Part shown: one piece after another, positions 16,989 to 28,895 of the stretch
Layout: the number at the start of each line of letters is the position of its first letter
Position numbering within the stretch: position 1 is the first letter of the stretch
Source: Alphaproteobacteria bacterium
Lineage (GTDB): Bacteria > Pseudomonadota > Alphaproteobacteria > Micavibrionales > Micavibrionaceae
Direction: 5' to 3'
Assembly (NCBI GenBank): GCA_021775995.1
Contig: JAJFGS010000013.1
Location: 979,499 to 1,043,498 of the forward strand
Length of the DNA: 64,000 nucleotides
Program-made: the position numbers and the translations under genes
Notes under the pieces: model-generated
What the model was told of the DNA's origin: nothing
Seen by the model: the letters and a program-made list of their open reading frames with translations, nothing else
Databases searched by the model: none

Positions 16989-18627
16989 AGGACTAACAAA
17001 TCATTTTGAATCAGGAACGGGCGAAATCTATAACCTTCTGAAAACACCAAGTGTGGTTGTAAATCAGAAAATTAAGGGCTTAGTACCAAATAATAGATTC
17101 AGTAATGACACACTAAGTATGCAAAGAGATTTAGCGGCTTTAGGCTATGATCTCGAAGGCGGAAAACAGTTTAAAAATGATGGTGTTGATGGGTATTACG
17201 GTAATGCCACCAAAAATGCCGTCATGGCATTTCAGAGAAATCATGGATTAGACCCAACAGGAATTGCAACCACAGAAACATTGATGGCAATGCGCGAACA
17301 AGCTCTTGCAAATGAAAATGATGGTTTAGAACCAAATAATAAATTCAGTGATGCTACACAGGATATGCAAAAAGACTTAGCGGCTTTAGGCTATGATCTG
17401 GAAGACGGTCATCAGTTTAAAGATGACGGTGTTGATGGACTTTACGGTAAGGTCACCAAAAGTGCCGTTGCAAAATTCCAAAAAGATAATGGGTTTAAAC
17501 AAACAGGCATTGCAACCACAGAAACATTAGCCGCAATGCACGCACATGTTATTGCACAAAACATTGAACCCGCTGCAGTTGGAAATGTTGCTGAAAAAGA
17601 TGTTGAGCCCACCACAGTTGAAAACGTTACTGCACCAGATATTAAATCCACTATAGTTGAACATGTTTCTGAAAAAGACATTGAAATTGATGGTTTAGTA
17701 CCAAATAATGATTTCAGTTTTGACACAAAGGAGATGCAAGAAAAATTAGCGGCTTTGCACTATGATTTAGAGCAAAATAAAGAATTTGACAATAACGGTG
17801 TTGATGGACTTTACGGTGATATCACTAAAGATGCCGTTGAAAATTTCCAAGAAGATAACGGTTTAGACCCAACAGGTGAAGCCACCCCAGAAACACTGGC
17901 CGCACTAGAAGAGCAAGTAAAAGCACAAGGCGTTGAATATGTTCCTGGCATGGAAACAAAAGACCCCTCCCTTAAAGGCAGCATAACAAGAGTATTCCAA
18001 GATGTTGGTGATCATGTTGCGCAAAGTGCTGCTGATTTTGCCCAAGATGCTGGTGATTTTGCCCAAGATGCTGGTGATCTTGCGCAAAGTGCTGGTAATT
18101 TTCTGCAAAATAATGTTAGAGCCCTATTAGATTATATTGCTAAGCCCGAATCTAACGGAGATTACAATGTAGCTGTTGGCGGGAAGAGATATGACCTAGA
18201 AAACATGACCATCAATGAGGTTCAGAATCTACAAGCTGACGTAAAGCTTACTGATGGTACACCTATGGGTAAATATCAAATTAAAGATACTACTTTGTCG
18301 GGTTTAAAAAAGAACATGAACTTAACAGGTAACGAATTATTTGACCGCGACATGCAAGACCAAATGGGAGTTGAACTTCTTAAGGGCCGAGGATTAAACA
18401 AGTATTTAAAAGGTGATATTGATACAGAAACTTTTGCAGATAATATTTCCAAAGAATGGGCCGGCGTACCCAATAGCACGGGTAACAGTCACTATAAAAA
18501 CATTGCAAACAATGCGGCTGGCGTTTCACGTCAAGAATTTGTAGCCGCGGTTGAAAAAATAAAAGCACCTGATGAGCAAGACCGTATAGTAGCATCTTCT
18601 ACCTCCCCTGCCCCTGTTCAGATTTAA
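16972..18627 (+). CDS. Triple peptidoglycan-binding protein with lambda-R-like lytic domain
   Basis: The 551-residue protein has three PG_binding_1-type repeats starting near residues 36, 118 and 241, each with GVDGxYG and an AxxxFQ core. An Asp/Ala/Gln repeat (FAQDAGD, about 356-380) follows. The C-terminal domain (about 385-530) resembles the lambda R (GH104-type) lytic transglycosylase fold: Glu393 in KPESNGDYN fits the catalytic acid and GKYQI is typical. There is no signal peptide, so export or phage-like holin release is unclear. GGGGGC 5 nt before the ATG supports the start. Confidence 0.75.
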   Translation: MSLPPRGLTNHFESGTGEIYNLLKTPSVVVNQKIKGLVPNNRFSNDTLSMQRDLAALGYDLEGGKQFKNDGVDGYYGNATKNAVMAFQRNHGLDPTGIATTETLMAMREQALANENDGLEPNNKFSDATQDMQKDLAALGYDLEDGHQFKDDGVDGLYGKVTKSAVAKFQKDNGFKQTGIATTETLAAMHAHVIAQNIEPAAVGNVAEKDVEPTTVENVTAPDIKSTIVEHVSEKDIEIDGLVPNNDFSFDTKEMQEKLAALHYDLEQNKEFDNNGVDGLYGDITKDAVENFQEDNGLDPTGEATPETLAALEEQVKAQGVEYVPGMETKDPSLKGSITRVFQDVGDHVAQSAADFAQDAGDFAQDAGDLAQSAGNFLQNNVRALLDYIAKPESNGDYNVAVGGKRYDLENMTINEVQNLQADVKLTDGTPMGKYQIKDTTLSGLKKNMNLTGNELFDRDMQDQMGVELLKGRGLNKYLKGDIDTETFADNISKEWAGVPNSTGNSHYKNIANNAAGVSRQEFVAAVEKIKAPDEQDRIVASSTSPAPVQI

Positions 18628-18707
18628 ACGGACATTATCACCCTATTTTAGACGGCAGATAGAACCTAACCTATTGATTTAATTAAATATACCATCCTTC
18701 CCACCTT

Positions 18708-18737
18708 TTGCATTCGTTAACCCATTTTTGGTATAAT
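18708..18737 (+). promoter_or_regulatory. Promoter matching that at 16866, driving a leaderless gene
   Basis: TTGCAT (18708-18713), an 18-nt spacer and TGGTATAAT (18729-18737). The expected +1 is 18744, exactly the ATG of the next gene. Confidence 0.75.
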
Positions 18738-18743
18738 AAGGGT

Positions 18744-19910
18744 ATGAATGCGCCAATAACACATAAAGCACCAAGCAACCTAGGCGGGCAGAGCTCTGAC
18801 TGGGCGGATTTTAATGTGTCACTCCACGATATGACTCGCGATATGACTCAAGACAAAGCTTTTGGTTTTGACGAAAAAGGACTTTTGCTCAGAAGCAATG
18901 AAGAAGCTTACGGTGGTTTTACTTCTGTTCATAGGGAAGAAGAGGAAAGAAAAGAGCGCAAAAGAGATCAGCGAAGAGTCATACAACAAGCTTCTAGCTC
19001 AACGGTAAATATTGGAAAACTTCTTGATGATAGAATTAGAGGTCTAAAAGGAGAAATTGAAAAAGTTAACAAAGAAATAGAAATTACCGAAGAAAAATTA
19101 GGTGCCGCAAAAGAAGAACAAGAAAATGCCATTGAAGAAGAACGTGCAGCAGAAGAAGTGTTAAAGGAAACTGAAGTTGTAGAAGAAGAAAATCATGACA
19201 AAGCAAACACGGAACTATCAAATGCAGCAGACAATTACCCTAAAGAGCTTGCTGAAGCAAAAACCCCTACGGAAGAAGATGCTGTAAATAAAAAATTCAT
19301 TGAATTAGCAGAAAAAGTAACAGACGTTAAAAAAGACCGTGACGAGAGAGTAGGAAATGCAAAAGGAGAGGTAGATATTGCAAAAGAAAACAGAGCCCAT
19401 GCAGATCACAAGGTAACTGGATTAAAAACAAAATGCGAAGAGCTTGAAGCTAAAAGAGCAGGATTAACCGCAAAACTTAAAGAATATGAAGATTTTAAAG
19501 AAAAATTTGATGATAGCCCAGAGATTCAACAAAAACTAGAGGACGGTACGCTTACCCTTCAAGATTTAAAAGATGCTGGTGCACCGCAAGAAGTTCTTGA
19601 TCAATTCAAAGGACAAGAATTAAATCAAAAATTAAATAGTGATGATGTCTTAACAAAAATTTCATCCGCAAAAAGTAATACAACCGCTCAGTTAGAAGAG
19701 TTAGATAAGCATAAAAACGGACAAGGCCATGGAAACGGAACACCCAATGAAACCCAAGTTGCCCAAACAGGCCCAGACCGCACTATTCAATCAGACGTAA
19801 ACACCACAAATCATTTCAATGCTGCCACAAATGGTACCACGCCAAACCTTGTTGCCAGTGCGCCAAGCACTCCTGTGGTAGCCAACAACGCCGCCACCTT
19901 TACAGTCTAA
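18744..19910 (+). CDS. Coiled-coil protein of unknown function
   Basis: The 388-residue protein is not recognised. It has a short polar N-terminus, a long Glu/Lys-rich coiled coil (about 70-260) and a Thr/Asn/Ala-rich, low-complexity tail (about 320-388). No signal peptide or membrane helix is seen. A longer frame from TTG at 18708 would include the promoter, so the ATG at 18744 is preferred; it sits at the predicted +1 without a leader. It lies between the lytic-domain protein and another unknown gene on the same strand. Confidence 0.7.
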   Translation: MNAPITHKAPSNLGGQSSDWADFNVSLHDMTRDMTQDKAFGFDEKGLLLRSNEEAYGGFTSVHREEEERKERKRDQRRVIQQASSSTVNIGKLLDDRIRGLKGEIEKVNKEIEITEEKLGAAKEEQENAIEEERAAEEVLKETEVVEEENHDKANTELSNAADNYPKELAEAKTPTEEDAVNKKFIELAEKVTDVKKDRDERVGNAKGEVDIAKENRAHADHKVTGLKTKCEELEAKRAGLTAKLKEYEDFKEKFDDSPEIQQKLEDGTLTLQDLKDAGAPQEVLDQFKGQELNQKLNSDDVLTKISSAKSNTTAQLEELDKHKNGQGHGNGTPNETQVAQTGPDRTIQSDVNTTNHFNAATNGTTPNLVASAPSTPVVANNAATFTV

Positions 19911-19959
19911 AGCCATGGGCTAAAACCACAGAAACACCCCTTTATATTATGTATAATAC

Positions 19960-19987
19960 TTGACATATCACAAAAATGTGCTATGAT
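19960..19987 (+). promoter_or_regulatory. Consensus promoter at the third gene of the block
   Basis: TTGACA (19960-19965), a 16-nt spacer and TATGAT (19982-19987) with an upstream TGC. The expected +1 is about 19994, 2 nt before the ATG, again implying almost no leader. Confidence 0.7.
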
Positions 19988-19995
19988 GCAACTAA

Positions 19996-21833
<1,838 letters not shown>

Positions 21834-21881
21834 CTAAACATAGCCCTAACCGTTACGGGCTCCAAGAAAAATTTCCATTTT

Positions 21882-22361
21882 TTAAGGAACAATTTCTATT
21901 GGCGTACCTTCATCAATTAAAGCCCAAATTTGATCCATCTCATGGTTACGCACCGCAACACAACCTAAAGTCCAATTTTGAGGACTAATAGAGCCTAAAT
22001 AGTTACCTGCCTCATTGGGCATACCATGAATAACAATATCTCCACCTGGTTTAACCCCTTTCTTCTTCGCCGATTGAATATCGAGTTCATTGGGATAACT
22101 AATTTTTATGGATCTATAAAATTTACTGTTAGAATTCTTATAACTCAGTTCGTAAATTCCTTCAGGGGTACGCCCATCCCCTTCTTGCAATTTATGACCT
22201 TTCGGATTGAACCCAAGAGCAATATCATAAGCTTTTAAAACTTCGCTACGTTGATAAAGATACATTTTATTCTGCGATTTTTGAATCAAAACATAATCAG
22301 CTTTTATTTGAGAACACGCACTCAGAACCAAACAGGATAAAATAACAATTAATTTTTTCAT
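21882..22361 (-). CDS. L,D-transpeptidase lipoprotein (YkuD family)
   Basis: A 159-residue protein with a signal peptide and lipobox LSAC (Cys16). The YkuD catalytic site is clear: His112 in IHGMPNE and Cys134-Val-Ala-Val-Arg138 in GCVAVRN. Such enzymes form 3-3 peptidoglycan crosslinks or attach proteins to peptidoglycan in the periplasm. Its ATG overlaps the end of the DUF2336 gene by 4 nt (ATGA), so the two are translationally coupled. Confidence 0.9.
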   Translation of the reverse strand: MKKLIVILSCLVLSACSQIKADYVLIQKSQNKMYLYQRSEVLKAYDIALGFNPKGHKLQEGDGRTPEGIYELSYKNSNSKFYRSIKISYPNELDIQSAKKKGVKPGGDIVIHGMPNEAGNYLGSISPQNWTLGCVAVRNHEMDQIWALIDEGTPIEIVP

Positions 22362-23611
22362 TTAATGTCCAAATATTCAAGATACCAAAGCATATCTTTC
22401 TCTGACAAAGGATAGTCTGTTCCATTACGTGGAACAATCAATTCCTGATGAGATATCCCCGCTAAATCTTGTTGCAAACGAAACGCAAAGCGCATGGAAA
22501 ATCCTGATTTCCAACAAAGCGCACAAATAGTTTCAGCCTTTTTCATAGTCAGCGCTTTATTTAACCGAACCAAGCTAATATTAAGCTTATGCGCCAGCAC
22601 AGTGACAACGAATTCATTATCTCGCAAGGCCAAATGGTCTAAAACTATAATTTCATTCAAATTATCATTTGCTTCTAACTCACGAATATATTTTTTTAAT
22701 TGCCGAGGCGTTCTGTTTTTTATTTTTTCTTCTAGTTTAATACGGCGGCGCGTGACATCAGTTACAACTTCGCTTTCACCAAAATTAAACCCGCCTTTAT
22801 CTTGTAACAATTTTCGAATACGTGAATCTGCATATTTTGCCAACTGATGCGCCATATTCTCAGGTAATTTATGATTCTTTACTATAGGTTCATGCCATTC
22901 AGGAAATTCCTTAGCACGAATAATAATTTCATGAAGAACATCTTCATCTATTTCGGCGCCCTTATTTTCAATCAAATGTTTCCCCGCAATCATATTATTT
23001 GTCGCAATCACCGCTTTCGATATTCGCGCACTAATCTTTGAACGTTGCGCTATTGTTTCTGCCGCCCAAGGCTGGGAATGAGATTTAAGAATATCGACAA
23101 TAACGTCATCATCCAATGCGACGCAAAAACGTAAAATAGGTTCTGCCACCTCTCGTTCAATATCCTTGGCCAGCTGTGCGGCGACCAAAGGTGGCGCATA
23201 GGCATGGTCTTTTAATGTAACCGCTAAACTCTTACGGATTTTTAAAACCTCATCTAATGCCAATGTTCCTAACGCTTGGACTGTGTAGGCATAAAGTTGG
23301 CTTTGCTTATCAATCGATAATTCCGGCAATAACTTTACCAGCCGTCCAGACAAGGCTAACCTTACATCTTCATGGGCATCACCTGCTAAAATTTTGTTTG
23401 CATGAAGCGGGGTTGTTTTATTTAAAGCAACTTGCTGACGTACAATTGTTTCAGGATCATTTTCGGCTAAATAAAATAAAATCTCTTTATTTGTTTTAGA
23501 GGATTTTGCAAGCGTTAAACGCTCTGTCTTTGTTCCACTTTTCGCAATTTGTCTTTGTTGCTCATAAGGTAATGGCTTAAAGTTGTTTATTATGCCCTTT
23601 ACCCAACCCAT
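22358..23611 (-). CDS. DUF2336 family protein
   Basis: A 417-residue helical-repeat protein of the alphaproteobacterial DUF2336 family. HEAT-like repeats are visible from residue 20, with patterns such as LAENDPETIVRQQVALN and LAGDAHEDVRLALS. The C-terminal half has helical segments with basic patches. The role is unknown; the family has been linked to regulation and cell-surface control in some species. It lies between zapE (2-nt gap) and the L,D-transpeptidase (4-nt overlap). Confidence 0.8.
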   Translation of the reverse strand: MGWVKGIINNFKPLPYEQQRQIAKSGTKTERLTLAKSSKTNKEILFYLAENDPETIVRQQVALNKTTPLHANKILAGDAHEDVRLALSGRLVKLLPELSIDKQSQLYAYTVQALGTLALDEVLKIRKSLAVTLKDHAYAPPLVAAQLAKDIEREVAEPILRFCVALDDDVIVDILKSHSQPWAAETIAQRSKISARISKAVIATNNMIAGKHLIENKGAEIDEDVLHEIIIRAKEFPEWHEPIVKNHKLPENMAHQLAKYADSRIRKLLQDKGGFNFGESEVVTDVTRRRIKLEEKIKNRTPRQLKKYIRELEANDNLNEIIVLDHLALRDNEFVVTVLAHKLNISLVRLNKALTMKKAETICALCWKSGFSMRFAFRLQQDLAGISHQELIVPRNGTDYPLSEKDMLWYLEYLDIK

Positions 23612-23613
23612 CT

Positions 23614-24687
23614 TTAATTCCGTCTTCTATTAACATATGCGCCAGATTGCATTTCTGCCAACCGGCTAACGGCACGTTCAAACTCTAACTCATGCCCATC
23701 ACTGTAAAGCTTTTCAACGGGTTGTTCTGCAGAAATTATCAATCTACATTTCTCTTCATATAAACAGTCAATCAATAGTATAAGCCGCTTTACCTCGTTA
23801 CGATTATCAGATGTTAAGGTTGGAATTTGCGTTAAAAATACCGTGTCGTATTTCTTGGCTATCGCAATATAATCCTCTGCACCATACGGTTTTTCACAAA
23901 GGCCTGAAAAAGTAAATTGGGCCACATTACCCGCTGCATTTACTAAAATGTCCCGTGCTTTTACCGTTATAATCTCTTGCTTTATTTCTGCGCCATTCGA
24001 TAACTCAAAAAACAATTGTTCAATTTTATTTTTTGTTTCTTTGTTCAACGGATGAAAGTAATAAATATTTTGATCTGGATCAGAAATTGTTCGATAATCC
24101 GTATCGCTGTCCAAGTGAATAATTCCCATTTCATCTTTTAAGAGCTTGATAAATGGTAAAAACAGCTCACGCTGCAAACCACCTTCATAAAGATTATCGG
24201 GAGCCCAGTTGCTGGTTGCGACAACAACAATACCGCGCGTAAATAATTCAGTAAATAACCGCCCCAATATCATTGCATCCGCAACATCGGTTACATGAAA
24301 TTCATCAAAACATAAAAGCTTTAACTCACCCACAACATGCTCTGCATAGCGCGGTAACAAATCATCCATCCCCTTACCCCTATGCACATGCAGCCAATCA
24401 TGGGTTTCAATCATAAATTCATGAAAATGGGCACGCCTGCTTAACGGGAACTTTTTATGCGCTTCGTCAAAAAACAAATCCATTAACATTGATTTGCCAC
24501 GCCCAACACCACCATATAAATATATGCCCTGAATATCGGTTTTTTTACCGAATGCCCAAAGCTTTTTAATGGATTTCAAATCAATTAATAAATGCTGTAA
24601 TTCATCAACTGCTTTTTGTTGGAAATCATCTGGTTGCCAATCATTTTTTACCAAAACTTCTTTATAACGTTTGTTTAAATTAGGCAT
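23614..24687 (-). CDS. zapE: Cell-division ATPase ZapE (AFG1 family)
   Basis: AFG1/ZapE-type P-loop ATPase of about 357 residues. Walker A is in [11 protein letters not shown] and Walker B in [10 protein letters not shown]. The arginine-rich C-terminal motif [10 protein letters not shown] matches the family. In E. coli ZapE acts on FtsZ. I use the ATG at 24687, which overlaps the last 8 nt of tatC, rather than an upstream ATG at 24750 that would read through tatC. Confidence 0.93.
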   Translation of the reverse strand: MPNLNKRYKEVLVKNDWQPDDFQQKAVDELQHLLIDLKSIKKLWAFGKKTDIQGIYLYGGVGRGKSMLMDLFFDEAHKKFPLSRRAHFHEFMIETHDWLHVHRGKGMDDLLPRYAEHVVGELKLLCFDEFHVTDVADAMILGRLFTELFTRGIVVVATSNWAPDNLYEGGLQRELFLPFIKLLKDEMGIIHLDSDTDYRTISDPDQNIYYFHPLNKETKNKIEQLFFELSNGAEIKQEIITVKARDILVNAAGNVAQFTFSGLCEKPYGAEDYIAIAKKYDTVFLTQIPTLTSDNRNEVKRLILLIDCLYEEKCRLIISAEQPVEKLYSDGHELEFERAVSRLAEMQSGAYVNRRRN

Positions 24688-25468
24688 TTTGTTTTTTATC
24701 TTGCACACGCTGTTTTTCAAAAAAGCGAACCAATATAATTGAAACTTCATAAAGACCTAAAATTGGTACGGCCAATCCAATTTGTGAAATAACGTCGGGC
24801 GGGGTTAAAAACGCAGCCACTGCAAATGTTCCAATGATCGCATATTTACGTTTTGCCGCCAGCGTTGCAGATGATACCAATCCTGCCTTCCCCATCAGCG
24901 TTAAAAGCACAGGTAATTGAAAACAAAGACCAAAGGCAAAAATCAACGTCATAATAAGATCAAGATACTCACTCACCCGCGCTTCTAATTGAATAGGCAG
25001 TGCCGTATCTGCTCCGCTACTTTGAAAGCTTAAAAAGAACGGCCATGCCATAGGCAGGATACCGTAATACACCGTTGCGCCTCCTGCGAAAAATAAAATT
25101 GGCGTAGCAATAAGAAAGGGTAAAAAGGCACGTTTTTCCTGTTTAAATAAACCCGGTGCAATAAAACCCCATAACTGAGCCAGCAAAACTGGAAAAGTCA
25201 AAAACACTCCCGCGAAGAAAGCAACTTTTAGATAAGTAAAAAATGCTTCGGTTAAACCTGTATAAATGAGGCGGTTTGTACTACCACTCCCCATAGCATC
25301 AGCAAGTGGCGCAACCAAAAAACTATAAATTTGATCGACAAATAAATAACAAATCCCTGTTCCTAAAGCCATCACCGCAAAAACCCAAAGCAAGCGTTTG
25401 CGCAACTCGATCAAATGAGTAGTAAAAGGAAGTTTTTGGTGTTGTTCATTAGTCGGAGGGGTTGTCAT
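24680..25468 (-). CDS. tatC: Sec-independent translocase TatC
   Basis: TatC is the multi-spanning core of the twin-arginine translocase that binds signal peptides with TatB. The ~262 residues have six hydrophobic segments, the N-terminal [11 protein letters not shown] motif and the conserved loop before helix 2. A downstream ATG at 25468 is preferred over 25480 because it has GAGGGC 4 nt before it. The start lies inside the tatB 3' end, so the two are coupled. Confidence 0.96.
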   Translation of the reverse strand: MTTPPTNEQHQKLPFTTHLIELRKRLLWVFAVMALGTGICYLFVDQIYSFLVAPLADAMGSGSTNRLIYTGLTEAFFTYLKVAFFAGVFLTFPVLLAQLWGFIAPGLFKQEKRAFLPFLIATPILFFAGGATVYYGILPMAWPFFLSFQSSGADTALPIQLEARVSEYLDLIMTLIFAFGLCFQLPVLLTLMGKAGLVSSATLAAKRKYAIIGTFAVAAFLTPPDVISQIGLAVPILGLYEVSIILVRFFEKQRVQDKKQNA

Positions 25469-25757
25469 GATCGCCCTCATCTTTTTTAACTTCTATAACT
25501 TCCTCATCAAATTTGGCTTCGTCCAAAACTGCTTGCGCGTTGCGTTTGGCTTCAAAGTTTACGCCCTTACGCAACTCCTCAATATCGCCCGTATTCATGA
25601 TGTCTTCAAATTGTTGGGAAACCGCAAAGCGCACATATTGAATACGGCGCACAATGCGCCCCAATCCATACATAATGTTTGGAATATCTTTCGGGCCGAT
25701 GACAAAGACTGCCACGGCTACCAGAATTAATAATTCAGCCCATCCAAAATCGAGCAT
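25449..25757 (-). CDS. tatB: Twin-arginine translocase subunit TatB
   Basis: A 102-residue protein with the N-terminal membrane helix MLDFGWAELLILVAVAVFVIG, followed by the PKDIP hinge and an amphipathic helix. The C-terminus is acidic and Lys-rich. The Glu in the membrane segment (AELL) is typical of TatB. A plus-strand gene lies between tatB and tatA, which separates the usual tatA-tatB pair. Confidence 0.93.
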   Translation of the reverse strand: MLDFGWAELLILVAVAVFVIGPKDIPNIMYGLGRIVRRIQYVRFAVSQQFEDIMNTGDIEELRKGVNFEAKRNAQAVLDEAKFDEEVIEVKKDEGDHDNPSD

Positions 25758-25839
25758 AGTATATGTAAATCCTCTTGACTCTAGGTTAAATCAAATTACC
25801 ATACTCAGATATTACAGGGAATTAGAAGGAAGTAAAATC

Positions 25840-26115
25840 ATGAGTACATTGTTTAAAGATTTAGATTTTTCACAAAGAGTAGAAAATTTTGAAACCACTC
25901 CAAAAAGACTTATGATCGGGGGAACCGTTTTGGCTGCTTTTAGTGCCTATGCAACAATTAAACTGGGAGACATTTCATTACTAAAAGATTTTCTAAAAGC
26001 AATTTTAAGCCAGCCATTCAATAGTTTTAATACAGGCTGTCTCCTTATGATAGATGGTGGACTTTCTGCACTAATAAAAAGAGATAATCAATCTCCTACA
26101 CCACCTCAGGCCTAA
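25840..26115 (+). CDS. Small unknown membrane protein between tatB and tatA
   Basis: A 91-residue protein with two hydrophobic segments (about residues 23-43 and 64-81). AGAAGGAAG lies 7 nt before the ATG at 25840; a longer frame upstream is the antisense of tatB. It is on the opposite strand to the tat genes and its stop overlaps the tatA stop by 3 nt. It is not recognised and may be an insertion specific to this lineage. Confidence 0.65.
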   Translation: MSTLFKDLDFSQRVENFETTPKRLMIGGTVLAAFSAYATIKLGDISLLKDFLKAILSQPFNSFNTGCLLMIDGGLSALIKRDNQSPTPPQA

Positions 26116-26276
26116 TCTTCTTTTTTATTATTCGGCGTATCATCTTCGGCGATGCCTTTTTTGAAAGACTTAATGCCTTTGGCGATATCTTCCATCACAC
26201 GTGGTAAACGACCTGCGCCGAATAACAAGAATACCAGAACCACAACAATTACAACCTGCCATAAACTAATACCCAT
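26112..26276 (-). CDS. tatA: Twin-arginine translocase subunit TatA
   Basis: The frame encodes 54 residues, MGISLWQVVIVVVLVFLLFG followed by GAGRLPRVMEDIAKGIKSF-type helix residues and a charged tail. The FG-x-GRLP hinge and amphipathic helix are TatA hallmarks. The ATG overlaps the scpB stop by one base (TAATG), so it is translated by coupling to scpB. It was too short for a standard ORF list but is clearly real. Confidence 0.92.
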   Translation of the reverse strand: MGISLWQVVIVVVLVFLLFGAGRLPRVMEDIAKGIKSFKKGIAEDDTPNNKKED

Positions 26277-27103
26277 TATTCTTCCTCCTGCTGTTCTTCC
26301 GCATCATCATGCTGCTCTGCACGTAATTCACGTGCTTTGATTTCTTTATAGTTCGCCTCATCATACGCATCATCATCACTTCTATCCAGAACTTCTTCAG
26401 CGTCAACATCACCGCTATCAAATAAATCGCCTGTATCAGGGATTGTATCAATTGCCGCCCGTCTATCAAGCAAGCCTGAGGCTTTAAGCTCATCCAATCC
26501 CGGTAAATCCATTAAACTTTCAAGTTGAAAATGATCAAGAAAATTGTTGGTTGTCATCCATGTCAACGGACGCCCTGGCGTTTCACGCCTGCGACCTGGT
26601 TTTACCCAACCCATTTCCATTAGAATGTCCAACGTCCCTTTATGTGTTGCCACACCACGAATATTTTCAATCTCCGCCCGCGTAATGGGTTGATGGTACC
26701 CGACAATCGCCAATGTCTCCAACGCCGCTTTTGACATTTTTCTAGAAACTTCTTTTTCAACAACCAACGCCGCACCAACATCTGATACAGTCCGCATTGC
26801 CCATTGCCCACCAACTTCAACCAACTCAATACCGCGCCCTTGATATTGCTCTTGCAATTGCGGTAACAAAACATTCAAATCCGCTCCCTCAGGCAAACGC
26901 TCCAATATAACTTGCGGAGAAATAGGTTTACTTGAAGCAAATAAAATAGCTTCTAACATCCGCAATTGGTTTTCAGGCGTATCTTCTAATTCTTCAACAA
27001 CTGCGACCTCCGCAAGATCTTCTTGCTCTTCGGTATCTTCTTCATCCATTAGAATTTCTTCCGCTAAATCATCCATATTTTCTTTAATGTGTTGTTGTTC
27101 CAT
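26276..27103 (-). CDS. scpB: Chromosome segregation and condensation protein ScpB
   Basis: ScpB is the winged-helix kleisin-associated subunit of the SMC condensin. The core (about 45-185) contains LEAILFASSKPIS and the conserved GRPLTWMTT. The N-terminal ~40 and C-terminal ~70 residues are acidic and variable. The ATG at 27103 (preceded by AGAGAG) lies within scpA; an upstream GTG at 27148 is less likely. It is coupled to scpA and to tatA. Confidence 0.92.
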   Translation of the reverse strand: MEQQHIKENMDDLAEEILMDEEDTEEQEDLAEVAVVEELEDTPENQLRMLEAILFASSKPISPQVILERLPEGADLNVLLPQLQEQYQGRGIELVEVGGQWAMRTVSDVGAALVVEKEVSRKMSKAALETLAIVGYHQPITRAEIENIRGVATHKGTLDILMEMGWVKPGRRRETPGRPLTWMTTNNFLDHFQLESLMDLPGLDELKASGLLDRRAAIDTIPDTGDLFDSGDVDAEEVLDRSDDDAYDEANYKEIKARELRAEQHDDAEEQQEEE

Positions 27104-27959
27104 GTCCACTCTCTTCTGGTTTTTCTTCTTCAACAAATCCTGGCTCACGATCCGCTGTTCTTAAATAAATCGGTTTAAACGCTCCGTCTTGGCGAATTTC
27201 TAACTTGCCTTGCTTCGCCATCTCTAACCCAGCTGAAAAGGTTGAAGCCACAGTCGATCGTATCAATAATGGATCTTTTATTCCCTCAGGAATAAAGCTC
27301 TGCAATGTTGTCCAAACACTATGGGGGCCAGAGCGCGGTAAATTCCCCAACATCTTCGTTAAACTTTTTGCCGCATCTTCCATACTTACAATATTGAAGA
27401 TTGGCAAATCATACGTACTATGTTCTTTACGGCGTGTGATATCACCATACGCTTTTAACAAATCATAAAGACTAACTTGCCAATGCGTATCAAACTTAGT
27501 ATGCAACCCATCCGGCATACCACGAGAAAAAACATTCACACCCAATCGTGGTTGCTTCATTAACATTTGCCCGGCATGGCGCATAGCCTCCAAACGACGT
27601 AATTGAAACTGCAAAGCTTCCGCCATTTGATCGCCGGTATACTCCGTATCTTCTTTTTTATCTTGTGGTAATAACAGGCGAGATTTTAAATAAGCCAGCC
27701 ACGCCGCCATCACCAAATATTCTGCGGCTAACTCAAGGCGTAATTCTTTCGCACGCTCAATAAAACCCAAATATTGTCGTACCAATTGCAGGATAGAAAT
27801 TTCACGCAAATCAACCTTTTGCGTGCGCGCCATATCAAGCAAGACATCAATTGGTCCTTCATACCCATCAATATTAATTAAAAGTGCGTCAACATCACCT
27901 TCTTGCGGAAGGCCTCCATGACTACGCGGCTGATCTTCTTCGAATACTGCTTCGTTCAT
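27084..27959 (-). CDS. scpA: Chromosome segregation and condensation protein ScpA
   Basis: ScpA is the kleisin that closes the SMC ring. The N-terminal half has YEGPIDVLLDMARTQKVDL and the helix-rich AEYLVMAAWLAYLKSRLLLP typical of ScpA. The C-terminal winged helix is less conserved. The ATG at 27959 overlaps the end of nagZ; TTG at 27968 is an alternative. It overlaps scpB by 20 nt. Confidence 0.93.
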   Translation of the reverse strand: MNEAVFEEDQPRSHGGLPQEGDVDALLINIDGYEGPIDVLLDMARTQKVDLREISILQLVRQYLGFIERAKELRLELAAEYLVMAAWLAYLKSRLLLPQDKKEDTEYTGDQMAEALQFQLRRLEAMRHAGQMLMKQPRLGVNVFSRGMPDGLHTKFDTHWQVSLYDLLKAYGDITRRKEHSTYDLPIFNIVSMEDAAKSLTKMLGNLPRSGPHSVWTTLQSFIPEGIKDPLLIRSTVASTFSAGLEMAKQGKLEIRQDGAFKPIYLRTADREPGFVEEEKPEESGHGTTTH

Positions 27960-28878
27960 AACGCTCAAAACCTAAATCTGTGAGCGGCGGAATATCCGCC
28001 ACCACTTGCTCCATCTCTGTTAGAATACCCGCACAATATAGCGTGGCATCGCAACCAGACTCCAGCGTTTTTATGGCTCTATCCGCAAGATTCCCGTATT
28101 TTTTGAGCGCTAACATCGAAATATCGTCTGCTAACAGGAATTGATCGACTTTCATGTCATTTCTGACGTAATCCATGACCTTCTTTGACACTGTCGCGGC
28201 ATACTCCGAATCAAGCGCAGAATAGATGATATGAGCGACCATCCCCCATGTTTTCTCCGCAATCGGTGTTTTAGCAAACTCACGAAATGGTTCAAAGTCT
28301 GAAGTTTCTAATTCACCTAAAGCTGTATCAACAACAGGCAATTCTAAATGACTATCAGCACTAGCGCGACCATGTCCTGGCATATGCTTGACGATAGGTG
28401 TCACACCCGCCTCTAAATAAGCTTGTGCAACGGCCAAACCTTTTTCTAAAACTTCTTGCGGATTATCACTAAAGGCTCGATCACCAATAATGTCATGCGT
28501 TTCTTCACAAAGAAGATCAATACACGGCGCACAATTCACATCAATATTTAAATCTGTTAAATCCGCCGCAATATAACTGGCAATCCCCGCCGCATCTTCT
28601 GCCGTATGGCAACTTTGTGCTGGCATAAATTGTTGCCAGTGCGGTGGCTTTAATCGCTGAACGCGTCCACCTTCTTGATCAATTAAAATAGGACAATGCC
28701 AACCCACAGTATCACGAAGCTGATGATTTAATTTTCGTATTTGTTCTGGATTGTCACAATTGCGGGCAAACAAAATAAAACCTAGCGGATTTGCACTCGC
28801 AAATAATCGCTTCTCTGCATCACTCAAACTATGACCTTCGCAGGAAAGAATAATTGCGGCTGACATAGTTTCAGTCAT
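27922..28878 (-). CDS. nagZ: Beta-N-acetylhexosaminidase NagZ
   Basis: GH3 enzyme of peptidoglycan recycling that removes GlcNAc from anhydro-muropeptides in the cytoplasm. The motif KHMPGHGRASADSHLE holds the catalytic His/Asp dyad. The nucleophile Asp lies in LLADDISM. The 318 residues are slightly short but normal for alphaproteobacteria. It is preceded by the SPOR gene and followed by scpA, the common alphaproteobacterial order. Confidence 0.94.
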   Translation of the reverse strand: MTETMSAAIILSCEGHSLSDAEKRLFASANPLGFILFARNCDNPEQIRKLNHQLRDTVGWHCPILIDQEGGRVQRLKPPHWQQFMPAQSCHTAEDAAGIASYIAADLTDLNIDVNCAPCIDLLCEETHDIIGDRAFSDNPQEVLEKGLAVAQAYLEAGVTPIVKHMPGHGRASADSHLELPVVDTALGELETSDFEPFREFAKTPIAEKTWGMVAHIIYSALDSEYAATVSKKVMDYVRNDMKVDQFLLADDISMLALKKYGNLADRAIKTLESGCDATLYCAGILTEMEQVVADIPPLTDLGFERYERSSIRRRSAA

Positions 28879-28895
28879 GTTTTTCCCAATTAATA

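Noticed and set aside
18708..18743. N-terminal extension of the coiled-coil gene
   Set aside because: It would translate the -35 and -10 elements of a promoter with the ATG at +1.
25654..25839. Long N-terminus of the gene between tatB and tatA
   Set aside because: It is the antisense of tatB; the ATG at 25840 has a good ribosome binding site.
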